Below are positions 17,402-26,440 of a stretch of DNA of 64,000 nucleotides, piece after piece; within the stretch, counting starts at the first letter, position 1; each line of letters starts with the position of its first letter. The position numbers and the translations under genes were made by a program. Location: NCBI GenBank assembly GCA_052173655.1, contig JBQMYD010000004.1, forward strand, positions 186,001-250,000, read 5' to 3'. Below the pieces are notes generated by a model, which saw only the letters and a program-made list of their open reading frames with translations, searched no databases and had not been told where the DNA came from. The stretch is from RGIG9060 sp052173655. Lineage in GTDB: Bacteria > Spirochaetota > Spirochaetia > Treponematales > Treponemataceae.

Positions 17402-18481
17402 CTACTTTGCTTCCAGTTCCTTGAACTGCTCTTCTTTTGCGTAAACATTAAGAGCATCCAACATTTCATCCATTTCTCCCATCATAAAGCCGGGAAGATT
17501 ATGGACTGTCAAGTTTATTCTGTGATCGGTAACTCTGTCTTGAGGATAATTGTATGTTCTGATTTTTTCCGATCGTTCTCCGCTTCCTACCATATTTTTT
17601 CTGGTGGCGGAACGTTGAGCATCCAGTTTAGATTGTTCAAAGTCAAAAAGCCGTGCCCTTAAAACCTGCCAAGCCTTTTCCTTATTTTTGATTTGGCTTT
17701 TTTGATCTTGTTGAATTACAACAATCCCGGAAGGAATGTGTGTTAATCTTACGGCTGAGTCGGTTGTGTTTACGCACTGACCTCCGGGGCCTCCTGCCCG
17801 CATTACATCTACACGAACATCTCCCGGGTTTATTTTTATATCGGCTTCTTCAGCTTCAGGAAGAACTGCAACTGTAACAGTTGAAGTTTGCAATCTTCCC
17901 TGACTTTCTGTATCAGGAACCCTTTGTACTCTGTGAACTCCGCTTTCATATCTTAAAGAACCGTAGACAAACTTTCCGGTGATATTCGTAACTATTTTGT
18001 TAAATCCTCCAACCTCGGTTTCTTGAATTTCCATTGTTTCGTATTTCCAACCCTTGCGATCGCAAAGATGACAGTACATTTCCCAAACATCGCGTACAAA
18101 AAGGGTTGCTTCATCTCCGCCGGCAGCAGAGCGGATTTCAAGAATAATATTTTTTTCGTCCAAAGGATCTGGCGGAATAAGTTTCAGTTTTATGACTTCT
18201 TCAATTTGAGGTAATTTTTCTTCAAGATTACGTAGCTCTTCTCTTGCCATTTCTTTCATATCATGATCGTCTTCTTCTGTTATCATGATTTTTGATTCTT
18301 CAATTCCTTGTAGAATTTTTTTGTACTCTTCGTAAGCTTCCATAAGTTCACAAAGATACGAATGCTCTCTCATAATATCTTTGTAGCGTTTTTGATCTTT
18401 TACCAAATCCGGTTCTGCAATTATTTTCGTAACTTCTTCAAAACGTTCTGATAACTGCTCAAGTTTTTTCAACAACATCAT
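17402..18481 (-). CDS. prfA: Peptide chain release factor 1
   Basis: Recognises UAA and UAG stop codons and triggers peptide release. The 359-residue protein has the GGQ motif in AGGPGGQCVNTTDSAVR and the RF1-type codon-recognition tripeptide PDT within VQRVPDTESQGR, which separates it from RF2. The frame is open upstream, but a perfect TATAAT lies at 18489-18494. Transcription from it would begin at about 18481-18482, so the start is ATG 18481 (or the adjacent ATG 18478), matching the usual length of RF1. No ribosome-binding site is seen. First gene of the prfA-prmC-relA operon. Confidence 0.96.
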   Translation of the reverse strand: MMLLKKLEQLSERFEEVTKIIAEPDLVKDQKRYKDIMREHSYLCELMEAYEEYKKILQGIEESKIMITEEDDHDMKEMAREELRNLEEKLPQIEEVIKLKLIPPDPLDEKNIILEIRSAAGGDEATLFVRDVWEMYCHLCDRKGWKYETMEIQETEVGGFNKIVTNITGKFVYGSLRYESGVHRVQRVPDTESQGRLQTSTVTVAVLPEAEEADIKINPGDVRVDVMRAGGPGGQCVNTTDSAVRLTHIPSGIVVIQQDQKSQIKNKEKAWQVLRARLFDFEQSKLDAQRSATRKNMVGSGERSEKIRTYNYPQDRVTDHRINLTVHNLPGFMMGEMDEMLDALNVYAKEEQFKELEAK

Positions 18482-18488
18482 AGGATAC

Positions 18489-18517
18489 ATTATAACAAAA
18501 AAGACTTTGCTGCTCAA
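18489..18517 (-). promoter_or_regulatory. prfA promoter, leaderless geometry
   Basis: On the minus strand the -35 is TTGAGC (18512-18517), the spacer is 17 bp and the -10 is a perfect TATAAT (18489-18494). Seven nt separate the -10 from ATG 18481. Confidence 0.65.
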
Positions 18518-18557
18518 TAATATTGATTTATAATAAGTCAACAAGGCAGATGAAAGA

Positions 18558-19619
18558 ATGTTTGGGCAAAAATTCATTGATTTTACAGTAGAAAAAAAGC
18601 AGCACTTTGAAGTTATTTTTTTGAAATTTGAAAATTATCCGTCTTTTGAGCTGAGTGCAAAATTGGATTTTTCATTTGTAGATTCTCTTATTCCGGACAG
18701 TTTTTCCGTTTTTGAAAATTTTGCAGGAAGTTGTGCTTTCGGTTTTGTTTTTGAGTACAAAGATAAAGATAATTTTTATGTTTTTTTAATCAGTGACAAA
18801 AAAAATTTTTGTATTTATAGATATTCGGGAGCAAAACTTTTTTCTGTAATATCTTGGCGAAAATTGGACTTATGCTGTTCAAAATTTTTTATAAAACTTA
18901 TTCGTAACGAAAATTATGTTGTTATAAAAATTAATGACAATAGGATAAAAAATTCAATAAAGTCGAAATCCGGAAAGAACGAATTTAAAATTGAACTTTT
19001 TAGAGATGATGTAAAAGTTGAAAATGAACAACACAATGTCGATACACTTCAAAATTCAAAAAGAATTGCTCTTGCTTGTCAAAATTACGATATTTATGAA
19101 AAAGTAGTCGTAAAATACAGCAGTATTTGCATGAAAAAACTTTCAAAAAAAATGGTTTCAGATATTGCAAGGATTCCTGTGTTTGAAGATGATTTGATAT
19201 TAAAAAAAGATAACCGGAATAACGATGTTTTAAAAACAAATACGTCAAAAAATTGCCAAGATGAAAGCTGGGCTTACTATGAGGAGGCACGAAAAAGGTA
19301 CATTAATGGTGATATAAAAAAAGCTAAAGATTTTATTCTTGCAGCGGCCGCAGAACTTAGCGAAAATCTTGCAATTTTGGAATTGTACGGGTTTATACTG
19401 AAAGAAGAAAAAGATGAACAGCGGGTTATAAAATTAATACAATCTTGTAAAAAACATGCTCCTTATGTAAAAGAATATGCAGTACATGCTTTTGATTTGA
19501 TCGAAAGGCTAAAAAAAGAATCAAAAGACAATAAGGAGGAAAATTTAAAATACGGAGAGAAAAATCGTGCAGAATATCCTATAGAAAAATCTTTTATTGC
19601 AGGAAATTTATACCGATAA
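18558..19619 (+). CDS. Unrecognised 353-residue protein, LamG-like N-terminus and helical C-terminus
   Basis: I do not recognise the family. The first 150 residues look beta-rich, alternating hydrophobic strands with lines such as FGFVFEYKDKDNFYVFLISDK and VVIKINDNRI. This is the pattern of concanavalin/LamG-type folds (the keto-disaccharide hydrolase-like group), without recognisable catalytic residues. A Lys/Asn-rich linker follows. From about 240 it is helical, with SWAYYEEARKRYINGDIKKAKDFI resembling a TPR hairpin. No signal peptide or membrane segment is seen, so it should be cytoplasmic. It is divergent from prfA, with a TATAAT at 18529-18534 as a candidate -10, and followed by a small membrane peptide gene. 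Confidence 0.6.
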   Translation: MFGQKFIDFTVEKKQHFEVIFLKFENYPSFELSAKLDFSFVDSLIPDSFSVFENFAGSCAFGFVFEYKDKDNFYVFLISDKKNFCIYRYSGAKLFSVISWRKLDLCCSKFFIKLIRNENYVVIKINDNRIKNSIKSKSGKNEFKIELFRDDVKVENEQHNVDTLQNSKRIALACQNYDIYEKVVVKYSSICMKKLSKKMVSDIARIPVFEDDLILKKDNRNNDVLKTNTSKNCQDESWAYYEEARKRYINGDIKKAKDFILAAAAELSENLAILELYGFILKEEKDEQRVIKLIQSCKKHAPYVKEYAVHAFDLIERLKKESKDNKEENLKYGEKNRAEYPIEKSFIAGNLYR

Positions 19620-19655
19620 TAAAAGAGATAAATTGAAAAATATAGGAGAATTAAA

Positions 19656-19745
19656 ATGCTGACTTCTACGAAAAATATTTTAAAAGGCATGGTTTTTGCC
19701 GGTTGTTTTGTCATATTGTGTGCAATTTTGTTTGTTTTGTTTTAA
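19656..19745 (+). CDS. Small hydrophobic membrane peptide, 29 residues
   Basis: ATG at 19656 is preceded by AGGAG about 7 nt upstream (in TATAGGAGAATTAAA). The frame encodes a short basic N-terminus (MLTSTKNILKG), one hydrophobic helix (MVFAGCFVILCAILFVLF) and a TAA stop. A good ribosome-binding site with a single-span peptide argues for a real small gene. It lies 36 nt after the 353-residue protein gene and is likely cotranscribed. Function unknown. Confidence 0.5.
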   Translation: MLTSTKNILKGMVFAGCFVILCAILFVLF

Positions 19746-19755
19746 AATTTTCCAA

Positions 19756-20832
19756 TTAAACTGTTATGTAACGCTCTAAAGGCATTTTTTTTAGATATTC
19801 GCTTAGGATTCTTTCCTGTTCAAAATGATCTTTAGAGTTTATAAGTTGTGTTTTTAAATAGTGTGCAAATGAAAAATTTAGAGAAAAGTAGGAAAAAAAA
19901 CGCTGAGTTCTGGTTTTCCAAAATTCTTGGGGCTGAAACTCTCTTATGTCGTTCATAAAAGTTATTGCAAGTTCCAATAGATCAATTTTTATTATGTTTT
20001 CGGTTGCAATGTTTTTTGAAATATTATCTTCATGACAATCTGCTGTGCAATTATTTTGAATAAAATTCTTTTTGATTTGATAAAAAATCCACGGTTTTTG
20101 AATTGCAGCTCTGCCGATCATTATTCCTTTACAATCGGGTGCAATATTTAGAGCTTGTGATGCACTTTGTATGTCAAAAATATCTCCGTTACCGATAACG
20201 CTAATGTTCGGATTGTCTTTTAGGCGTTCACACAATTCTTGGACATAATTCCATTTTGCAGGACGGCTGTATTTTTGTTTTTTTGTTCTTGGGTGTAAAA
20301 CTATTTGTTTTACACCGCTTGAAACTAGCATTGAAATAAAATCAAAGAATTTTTTTAGAGCAACTTTTTCGTTTTCAAAATCGGAATCTTCTCCTAAACG
20401 GCATTTTATGCTCAATCTTTTTTGAATAGAATTTTTTTCAGAATTTTGTAAGATAGCTGCAATTTTTTCCAACATTGCACCGGTTTTGCAAATATCTTTG
20501 TTCATCCATGCCATACCGGAGCCATGTTTGTAGATATCAGGGGCCGGACATCCCATATTTATGTCTATACCGATTCCTCCTAAACTTGAAACCATTTTAG
20601 CAGCTTTTATAAGTGGCTCAGGCTCTGAGTCTGTTAGTTGCCAAACCATTTTTTCAGGTTCCGGTCCACTCATTACATAGTATTTTTCAAACTGTCCGCC
20701 TGCAAGCAAAGATGAGGCGTTAATCATTTCGCAATAATATTCATCACAACCACCAAAGTTGTAAATTGTACGACGCATTGCTTCGTGGCTTAGAGTTGCC
20801 ATCGGTGCAAAAATAAGTTTTTTTTCCGGCAT
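19756..20832 (-). CDS. dus: tRNA-dihydrouridine synthase
   Basis: FMN enzyme of 358 residues that reduces uridines in the D-loop of tRNA. The TIM-barrel start LIFAPMATLSHEAMRR carries the FMN-binding APM motif. GIDINMGCPAPDIYKHGSGM includes the catalytic Cys region (usually NMGCP). KCRLGED, VLHPRTKKQ and IGNGDIFD are family blocks, with MIGRAAIQKPWIF at the phosphate site. A GGAAG lies 4 nt before the ATG. Its promoter shares a palindromic -35 with the divergent parE. Which of DusA/B/C it resembles is not clear. Confidence 0.93.
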   Translation of the reverse strand: MPEKKLIFAPMATLSHEAMRRTIYNFGGCDEYYCEMINASSLLAGGQFEKYYVMSGPEPEKMVWQLTDSEPEPLIKAAKMVSSLGGIGIDINMGCPAPDIYKHGSGMAWMNKDICKTGAMLEKIAAILQNSEKNSIQKRLSIKCRLGEDSDFENEKVALKKFFDFISMLVSSGVKQIVLHPRTKKQKYSRPAKWNYVQELCERLKDNPNISVIGNGDIFDIQSASQALNIAPDCKGIMIGRAAIQKPWIFYQIKKNFIQNNCTADCHEDNISKNIATENIIKIDLLELAITFMNDIREFQPQEFWKTRTQRFFSYFSLNFSFAHYLKTQLINSKDHFEQERILSEYLKKMPLERYITV

Positions 20833-20871
20833 TTTTCTTCCAATGAAATGTTAATTTTTTAAGTTTTGTCA

Positions 20872-20900
20872 ATTATAGCTTTGTATTCTGTAATTTGCAA
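20872..20900 (-). promoter_or_regulatory. dus promoter, sharing its -35 with parE
   Basis: On the minus strand, -35 TTGCAA (20895-20900), 17-bp spacer, perfect -10 TATAAT (20872-20877). TTGCAA is its own reverse complement and is also the -35 of the parE promoter. Confidence 0.55.
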
Positions 20901-20923
20901 AGATAAAATTTTTTTGCTATACT
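20895..20923 (+). promoter_or_regulatory. parE promoter, leaderless geometry
   Basis: -35 TTGCAA (20895-20900), 17-bp spacer, extended -10 TGC-TATACT (20918-20923), then 7 nt to ATG 20931. There is no ribosome-binding site in the 7-nt gap. Confidence 0.6.
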
Positions 20924-20930
20924 TTCCACC

Positions 20931-22766
20931 ATGGGTGAGAAAAAAAAAGCAAACTCCGGCTACGACGAGTCTAAGATAAAAACTCTAAGTAGTCTTGAGC
21001 ATATTCGTCTTCGTTCCGGTATGTATATAGGACGATTAGGAGACGGATCAAATCAAAATGACGGAATTTATATACTCTTAAAAGAAGTTGTTGATAACTC
21101 TATTGATGAATTTATAATGGGCAACGGAAATAAAATTGATATAGAGGTAAACAATGATGTAGTAAAGGTGCGTGATTACGGACGCGGAATTCCACTTGGA
21201 AAAGTCGTAGATTGTGTTTCGGTCATCAATACCGGAGCAAAATACAACGATGATGTTTTTCAGTTTTCTGTAGGACTTAACGGCGTCGGAACAAAAGCTG
21301 TAAATGCCTTGAGTCGATATTTTAGAATAGTCAGTGTACGGGACGGAAAAATGGCAGAGGCTGTTTTTGAAAGAGGAGTTCTGGTTTCAAATAGACAAGG
21401 AAATGCAAAACCGACTTTAAAAAACGGAACCTATGTTGAGTTTGTTCCGGATGAACAAATTTTCGGAGAATATTCTTTTAATCAGGAATTTATAGAAAAA
21501 CGTATATGGAATTATGCATATCTAAATACGGGTCTTACAATTGAGTATAACGGCAGGGAGTTTGTCAGCTTAAACGGGTTACAAGATCTTCTAAAAAGTG
21601 AACTTGAAGATTCAAGTCTTTATTCTATGGGATATTATAGAGGTGCTCAAATTGAGTTTTCTTTTACCCATTCCAATGCTTATGGTGAAAATTATTTTTC
21701 TTTTGTGAACGGGCAGTATACAAGTGACGGTGGTACTCATTTGAGTGCTTTTAAGGAAGGATTTTTAAAAGGTGTAAATGAGTTTTTTAAAAAGAATTAT
21801 AAAAGTGAAGATGTCCGCGATGGAATGACAGCCGCCATTTCTGTAAAAATAAAAGAACCTGTTTTTGAAAGTCAGACAAAAAATAAACTGGGAAATACCG
21901 AAATACGCAGCTGGATCATAGATGAAACTCGGCGTGCACTTGATGAGTGGCTACATCGAAATAGTGAAAATGCAAAAAAACTTGAAGAAAAAATTCTTGC
22001 CAATGAAAAACTTAGAACAGAATTAAATGTTGTAAAAAAAGAAGCAAAGGAAGCTGCACGTAAAATAAGTATCCGAATTCCGAAGCTTGATGATTGCCGT
22101 TATCACTTGGTAGACGGAAAAAAAGGCGAAAATTCCATGATTTTTATTACGGAAGGACAGTCTGCAAGTGGTGTTATGACTCATTCAAGAGATGCAAATT
22201 ATCAGGCAATTTTTTCTCTTAGAGGAAAACCCGAAAATATGTTTGGTAAAAAGCAAAGTGAAATTTATAAAAACGATGAACTTTACCAGCTTATGATGGC
22301 TTTAGGAATAGAAAATGACGTTGAAAACTTAAAGTATTCGAAAATAATCATTGCCACTGATGCCGATAATGACGGTTTTCATATTAGAAATTTACTCCTG
22401 ACTTTCTTTTTAAGTTTTTTTGAAGAACTTGTTACTAATGGCAGAGTTTTTATTTTGGAAACTCCTCTTTTTAGAGTTCGTAACAAAAAGGAAAATATTT
22501 ATTGTTACTCGGAAGCTGAGCGTGATGAAGCACAAAAAAAATTAGGAAAGTCTTTTGAAACTGCACGTTTTAAAGGTTTGGGAGAAATAAATCCTGATGA
22601 GTTCCGCCGCTTTATTCAGCCGGAAACAATGCACCTGACTCCTGTTGAAATTAGTCAGTTAAAAATTATTCCTCAACTTTTAGCTTTTTATATGGGGAAA
22701 AATACTCCTGAACGCAGAGAATTCATTGAAAAAAATTTATTGAGCAACTATGAGATTGATGTATAG
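20931..22766 (+). CDS. parE: DNA topoisomerase IV subunit B (GyrB/ParE family)
   Basis: ATPase subunit (611 residues) of a type IIA topoisomerase. The GHKL ATPase begins with LEHIRLRSGMYIG, followed by EVVDNSIDEF (Mg/ATP Asn) and VRDYGRGIPLG, then GLNGVGTKAVNALS. The transducer ends near 390. The TOPRIM domain has ITEGQSASG (catalytic Glu) and IIATDADNDGFHI (Asp pair), and the C-terminus has RFKGLGEINPDEF. It is shorter than gyrase B (about 640-800) and adjacent to a short ParC, so topoisomerase IV is preferred over gyrase. Gyrase cannot be excluded without the rest of the genome. Confidence 0.88.
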   Translation: MGEKKKANSGYDESKIKTLSSLEHIRLRSGMYIGRLGDGSNQNDGIYILLKEVVDNSIDEFIMGNGNKIDIEVNNDVVKVRDYGRGIPLGKVVDCVSVINTGAKYNDDVFQFSVGLNGVGTKAVNALSRYFRIVSVRDGKMAEAVFERGVLVSNRQGNAKPTLKNGTYVEFVPDEQIFGEYSFNQEFIEKRIWNYAYLNTGLTIEYNGREFVSLNGLQDLLKSELEDSSLYSMGYYRGAQIEFSFTHSNAYGENYFSFVNGQYTSDGGTHLSAFKEGFLKGVNEFFKKNYKSEDVRDGMTAAISVKIKEPVFESQTKNKLGNTEIRSWIIDETRRALDEWLHRNSENAKKLEEKILANEKLRTELNVVKKEAKEAARKISIRIPKLDDCRYHLVDGKKGENSMIFITEGQSASGVMTHSRDANYQAIFSLRGKPENMFGKKQSEIYKNDELYQLMMALGIENDVENLKYSKIIIATDADNDGFHIRNLLLTFFLSFFEELVTNGRVFILETPLFRVRNKKENIYCYSEAERDEAQKKLGKSFETARFKGLGEINPDEFRRFIQPETMHLTPVEISQLKIIPQLLAFYMGKNTPERREFIEKNLLSNYEIDV

Positions 22767-22777
22767 GAATAAATATT

Positions 22778-24754
22778 ATGGCATTTGTAAAAAAGTTATT
22801 TGATAAAAATTTTATAGAATATGCGTCTTATGTAATTCGTGATAGAGCAATTCCTGATCTTGAAGATGGGCTGAAGCCTGTTCAACGCAGAATTTTACAT
22901 ACTCTTTTTGAAGTAGATGACGGAACTTTTCAAAAAGTTGCTTTTGTTGTAGGTAGAACCATGAAATATCATCCTCATGGGGATTCTTCAATTTATGGAG
23001 CTTTGGTAAATCTTGCGAATAAAGAAATTTTTATTGATAAACAAGGAAACTTTGGTAACAAATTTACAGGAGATCCTGCTTCTGCCGGAAGGTATATCGA
23101 ATGTAGAATTCATCCTTTAGCAAAACAGTTTTTGGTTACGAATCCTGCAATAACTCACTATGTTTCAAATTATGACGGAAAAGATAAGGAACCTGAAGTA
23201 TACAGGGCTAAAATTCCGCTTGCAGTTATTATGGGAGCTGAGGGAATTGCTGTAGGAATGAGTACAAAAATTCTTCCTTATAACATCAAAGAAGTTATTG
23301 AAGCTGAAATAAAGTGCATAAAAGGCGAAAAATTTGAAATTTTCCCGGATGTACAAACCGGAGGTTTGATTGATGTAAGCAATTACAACGACGGAAATGG
23401 AAAAATAATTACTCGTGCAAAATTCGATACAAGTGATGAAAAGAAAATTGTCATTACAGAGCTTCCTGTTGATACAAATGCAAAATCTTTGCTGGATTCT
23501 ATTGACAGTGCTTACAAGGCTGGAAAAATAAAAATCAGTTCTGTAGATAATTTTACAACAGACCATTGTTGTATTGAAATAAAACTTCCACGTGGTGTGT
23601 ATACTAAAGATGTAATCGACGCTCTTTATGCTTATACTGATTGCGAAAAATCTATTTCTTGTTCAATGCTTGTAATAAAAGACAATATGCCGGTTGTAAT
23701 GAGTACAACTCAAGTTATTCAATTTTATGCAGAAAAACTTGTTGCTATCATAAAAGAAGAACTGGAATTTGAAAAAACTCAATTGACGAACAAACTTCAT
23801 CTTAGAACAATTGAGCGTATCTTTGTTGAAGAAAGGATTTATAAATCAATCGAGTCTAAAAAAACTTCAGAAGCAGTAATTTCTGCTGTTTTTAGCGGTT
23901 TTAAACCTTTTGAAGGGGAACTTATTAGATCTTTGGATGATAAAGATGTAGACCATCTTCTTGCAATTCCAATCAGGAGAATTTCTCTTTACGATATAAA
24001 TAAAAATCGTGAAGAAGTAAAGGCAATTCAGTTGTCGTTAAAAGAAATTTCACGCAAGTTAAAGAATTTAAAAGTGTGTGCTGTTGAATATCTTGAAAAA
24101 ATGATTGAAAATTTTGTAAATCTTGATCCTGAAAGCTGTATTAGGCATACAAAAGTCGGTAGTTTTGATGCGATTGACGTAAAAACGGTTAGTCCTAGAG
24201 ATATTTCTTTACGATATGATAATAAATCCGGTTATCTTGGAAAATCCGTAAATACCGGTATAGAAATAATGAAAGTTGCAAACTATGACAGAATTTTGTT
24301 TATGAGAAAAACGGGAATGTACATGGTTTGTGATGTTCCTGATAAACTCTATGTTGATAGCGGCATGTGGTATTGCGGATTAAGTGATAAAGAAATTTTG
24401 TCAAAGGTTTTGTTTACTGTAATTTATAGGGATCCTAAAACAAAATACTGCTATATAAAACGCTGTAGAATTGATGCTTACATAATGAACAGAGATTATT
24501 TTATAGTTCCTGAAGGAATGGAAGTTCTGCATATTGATACTCGAACAAAATTTAGCGTTACTTTGAATTTTGTAAAAACAAGTCGTACAAAGATTTTAAA
24601 AGAAACATACAAGGCTCAGGACTTTGAAGAAAAGGGGCTAAAAGCTCAAGGTGTTCGATTTATCAGCAAAGAAGTTGAATCAATTGAAATCAATATGAAA
24701 GAAAAAAGCGAAAAAAAAGACGAAAATACTGAAAAATCAAAAAATAAAAAGTAA
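22778..24754 (+). CDS. parC: DNA topoisomerase IV subunit A (GyrA/ParC family)
   Basis: DNA-cleaving subunit (658 residues) partnering the ParE encoded 11 nt upstream. The N-terminal winged-helix domain includes SYVIRDRAIPDLEDGLKPVQRRIL and the quinolone-resistance region YHPHGDSSIYGALV. The catalytic Tyr is in SAGRYIECR. The C-terminal region is short and lacks clear copies of the gyrase GyrA-box blades, consistent with ParC. The last residues are a Lys/Glu-rich tail. Ribosome-binding site AGGAAT before the ATG. It is convergent with the esterase gene. Confidence 0.88.
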   Translation: MAFVKKLFDKNFIEYASYVIRDRAIPDLEDGLKPVQRRILHTLFEVDDGTFQKVAFVVGRTMKYHPHGDSSIYGALVNLANKEIFIDKQGNFGNKFTGDPASAGRYIECRIHPLAKQFLVTNPAITHYVSNYDGKDKEPEVYRAKIPLAVIMGAEGIAVGMSTKILPYNIKEVIEAEIKCIKGEKFEIFPDVQTGGLIDVSNYNDGNGKIITRAKFDTSDEKKIVITELPVDTNAKSLLDSIDSAYKAGKIKISSVDNFTTDHCCIEIKLPRGVYTKDVIDALYAYTDCEKSISCSMLVIKDNMPVVMSTTQVIQFYAEKLVAIIKEELEFEKTQLTNKLHLRTIERIFVEERIYKSIESKKTSEAVISAVFSGFKPFEGELIRSLDDKDVDHLLAIPIRRISLYDINKNREEVKAIQLSLKEISRKLKNLKVCAVEYLEKMIENFVNLDPESCIRHTKVGSFDAIDVKTVSPRDISLRYDNKSGYLGKSVNTGIEIMKVANYDRILFMRKTGMYMVCDVPDKLYVDSGMWYCGLSDKEILSKVLFTVIYRDPKTKYCYIKRCRIDAYIMNRDYFIVPEGMEVLHIDTRTKFSVTLNFVKTSRTKILKETYKAQDFEEKGLKAQGVRFISKEVESIEINMKEKSEKKDENTEKSKNKK

Positions 24755-24775
24755 AAAACTTTTTTATTTCCGCTC

Positions 24776-26440
24776 TTAATTTTTTTGTATCCAATTATCG
24801 ATATCATCCGGTTCTATGGAATCTCTGTAGGCTTTTAAAAGAGGATAAAGTAAAAGGTTCGGCTCCGGAACTTCCCCTATATTTTCTCCAAGTTCAAAAA
24901 TTTTATTCGGAATTTCATTTATCAAAGGCCAATATGGCAATTTTTTTAATTTTTCATTCGTTCTTTGAGCATAGTTTCCGTTTGGATTTCCTGTTTTTAT
25001 AAAGTTTATCCAATAACTTGTCATTATGTTTTCCAGTTGATAATCCGATTCATTGTAATTTTTGCTGTTTTTAGGTACATTTCCGTATGCATAGATCAGT
25101 TCGCCGCTATGATTATTTCCTATTCCTTTATTGTCCTTTGTAAAGTAATACTCATATACTTTTACGCCATTTTCAGCAGCTTTTTTGCTCCAAACATCAT
25201 GTGGATAAGCAAATGCATTTGCTGAAAAAATCTTCTCATATTGTTCTTTTGCTTGCTTGTTATTTTCTGCCGGTAATAGGGTGTAAATAGGTACCCAAAA
25301 ATTAGGAAAAGCGTGCTCGAGCATTTTTGGGTAAGTTTGTTTGCTAACGTTTACAAAGTAGGTAAAAGCATGTGCTTCATTTTTGTTATATCCGTTCAAA
25401 AGAGCTTTTTCATTATTATTACCCTTACAGTAAGTCTGCCATGGATACTCTTTAAGTGCATAACCGTCAATTGTCATTCCGTTAAAATTGTCTGTAAATT
25501 TTAAAAGCTTTGATGCTGGAATTTTTCTAAGTTCCGTAACAGAATTAACTTTTAATTTATATTTTACCTGTTCACTTATTTTTTTTGCTTTTTCAAATGA
25601 ATAAAAAGTGTGAGGAGGAATTCTTGGTACAACTGAAGAGCTTTCACCTATGGCGTTGACAAAAAGTCCTTTTGCAAGAGGGCTTACACAAAGAGCACTT
25701 ACACAGCTTGAACCTGCAGATTCTCCTGCAATGGTGATGTTATCCGGATTCCCTCCAAATGCAGATATGTTTTTCTTTATCCATTTTAGTGCTTTTATTT
25801 GATCTAAAAGACCGTAATTTCCCGATGCATTTAAAGAATTTTCCTGTGCAAGTTCATCCAAGGCTAGAAAACCGAAAATTCCGGTACGGTATGCAATGTT
25901 TACCTGAATGATATCATTTTTGGCTATATATTCCCCGTCATATGCTTGATAGTAAGAAGATCCTCCTGTAAGACTGCCACCATGGATGTAAACTAATACC
26001 GGTAAATTTTTTTTATTTCCGGCCGGTTTCCAAATGTTAAGATACAGGCAGTCTTCGCTACCGGGTGCATTATCTGTTCTGTCTCCATTTTTATCATGCA
26101 TGGCAAAAACATTCCACATCCACATTTTTAGTGCCGAATACCGTGTTTGCATACTGATGGGAGCAAAGGTGTCTGCAACAAAAGTTCCGTTCCATGGTTC
26201 AGGATCTTGAGGTTCTTTCCAGCGTAAATTTCCTACAGGAGGTTTTGCATAAGGAACTCCTGCAAAAAGTTCAACTGTTCCGTCTGCATTGAAAACTCCA
26301 ACTAAATTTCCCTGTTCTATGCTAACAGGTTCCGTGTTTTCATTTCCGTAAAATGCTTTTACCGGAATTTGATTTGAAGAGCACGAGAAAAATATTGCAA
26401 AAAATAAAACAAAGCAGCTAAATGCGGGATGCAATTTCAT
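24776..26440 (-). CDS. Type B carboxylesterase lipoprotein
   Basis: Exported esterase of 554 residues. The N-terminus is a lipoprotein signal, with a hydrophobic stretch ending FFSCSSN, so Cys lipidation is likely. The cholinesterase-like fold shows FAGVPYAKPPVGNLRW, EDCLYLNIW, the oxyanion motif VYIHGGSLTGGS, nucleophile Ser in GESAGSS and the His region NNHSGELIYAYG. Its ATG lies inside the 3' end of icd (23-nt overlap), with GGGAG 7 nt upstream, so translation is coupled to icd. The natural substrate is unknown; release of acyl or feruloyl groups from carbohydrates is one possibility. Confidence 0.88.
   Translation of the reverse strand: MKLHPAFSCFVLFFAIFFSCSSNQIPVKAFYGNENTEPVSIEQGNLVGVFNADGTVELFAGVPYAKPPVGNLRWKEPQDPEPWNGTFVADTFAPISMQTRYSALKMWMWNVFAMHDKNGDRTDNAPGSEDCLYLNIWKPAGNKKNLPVLVYIHGGSLTGGSSYYQAYDGEYIAKNDIIQVNIAYRTGIFGFLALDELAQENSLNASGNYGLLDQIKALKWIKKNISAFGGNPDNITIAGESAGSSCVSALCVSPLAKGLFVNAIGESSSVVPRIPPHTFYSFEKAKKISEQVKYKLKVNSVTELRKIPASKLLKFTDNFNGMTIDGYALKEYPWQTYCKGNNNEKALLNGYNKNEAHAFTYFVNVSKQTYPKMLEHAFPNFWVPIYTLLPAENNKQAKEQYEKIFSANAFAYPHDVWSKKAAENGVKVYEYYFTKDNKGIGNNHSGELIYAYGNVPKNSKNYNESDYQLENIMTSYWINFIKTGNPNGNYAQRTNEKLKKLPYWPLINEIPNKIFELGENIGEVPEPNLLLYPLLKAYRDSIEPDDIDNWIQKN

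Noticed and set aside
20931..24754. Naming the pair gyrB-gyrA
   Set aside because: Both subunits are short, the A subunit lacks clear GyrA-box repeats and the genes are adjacent as in parE-parC; gyrase remains possible but less likely.
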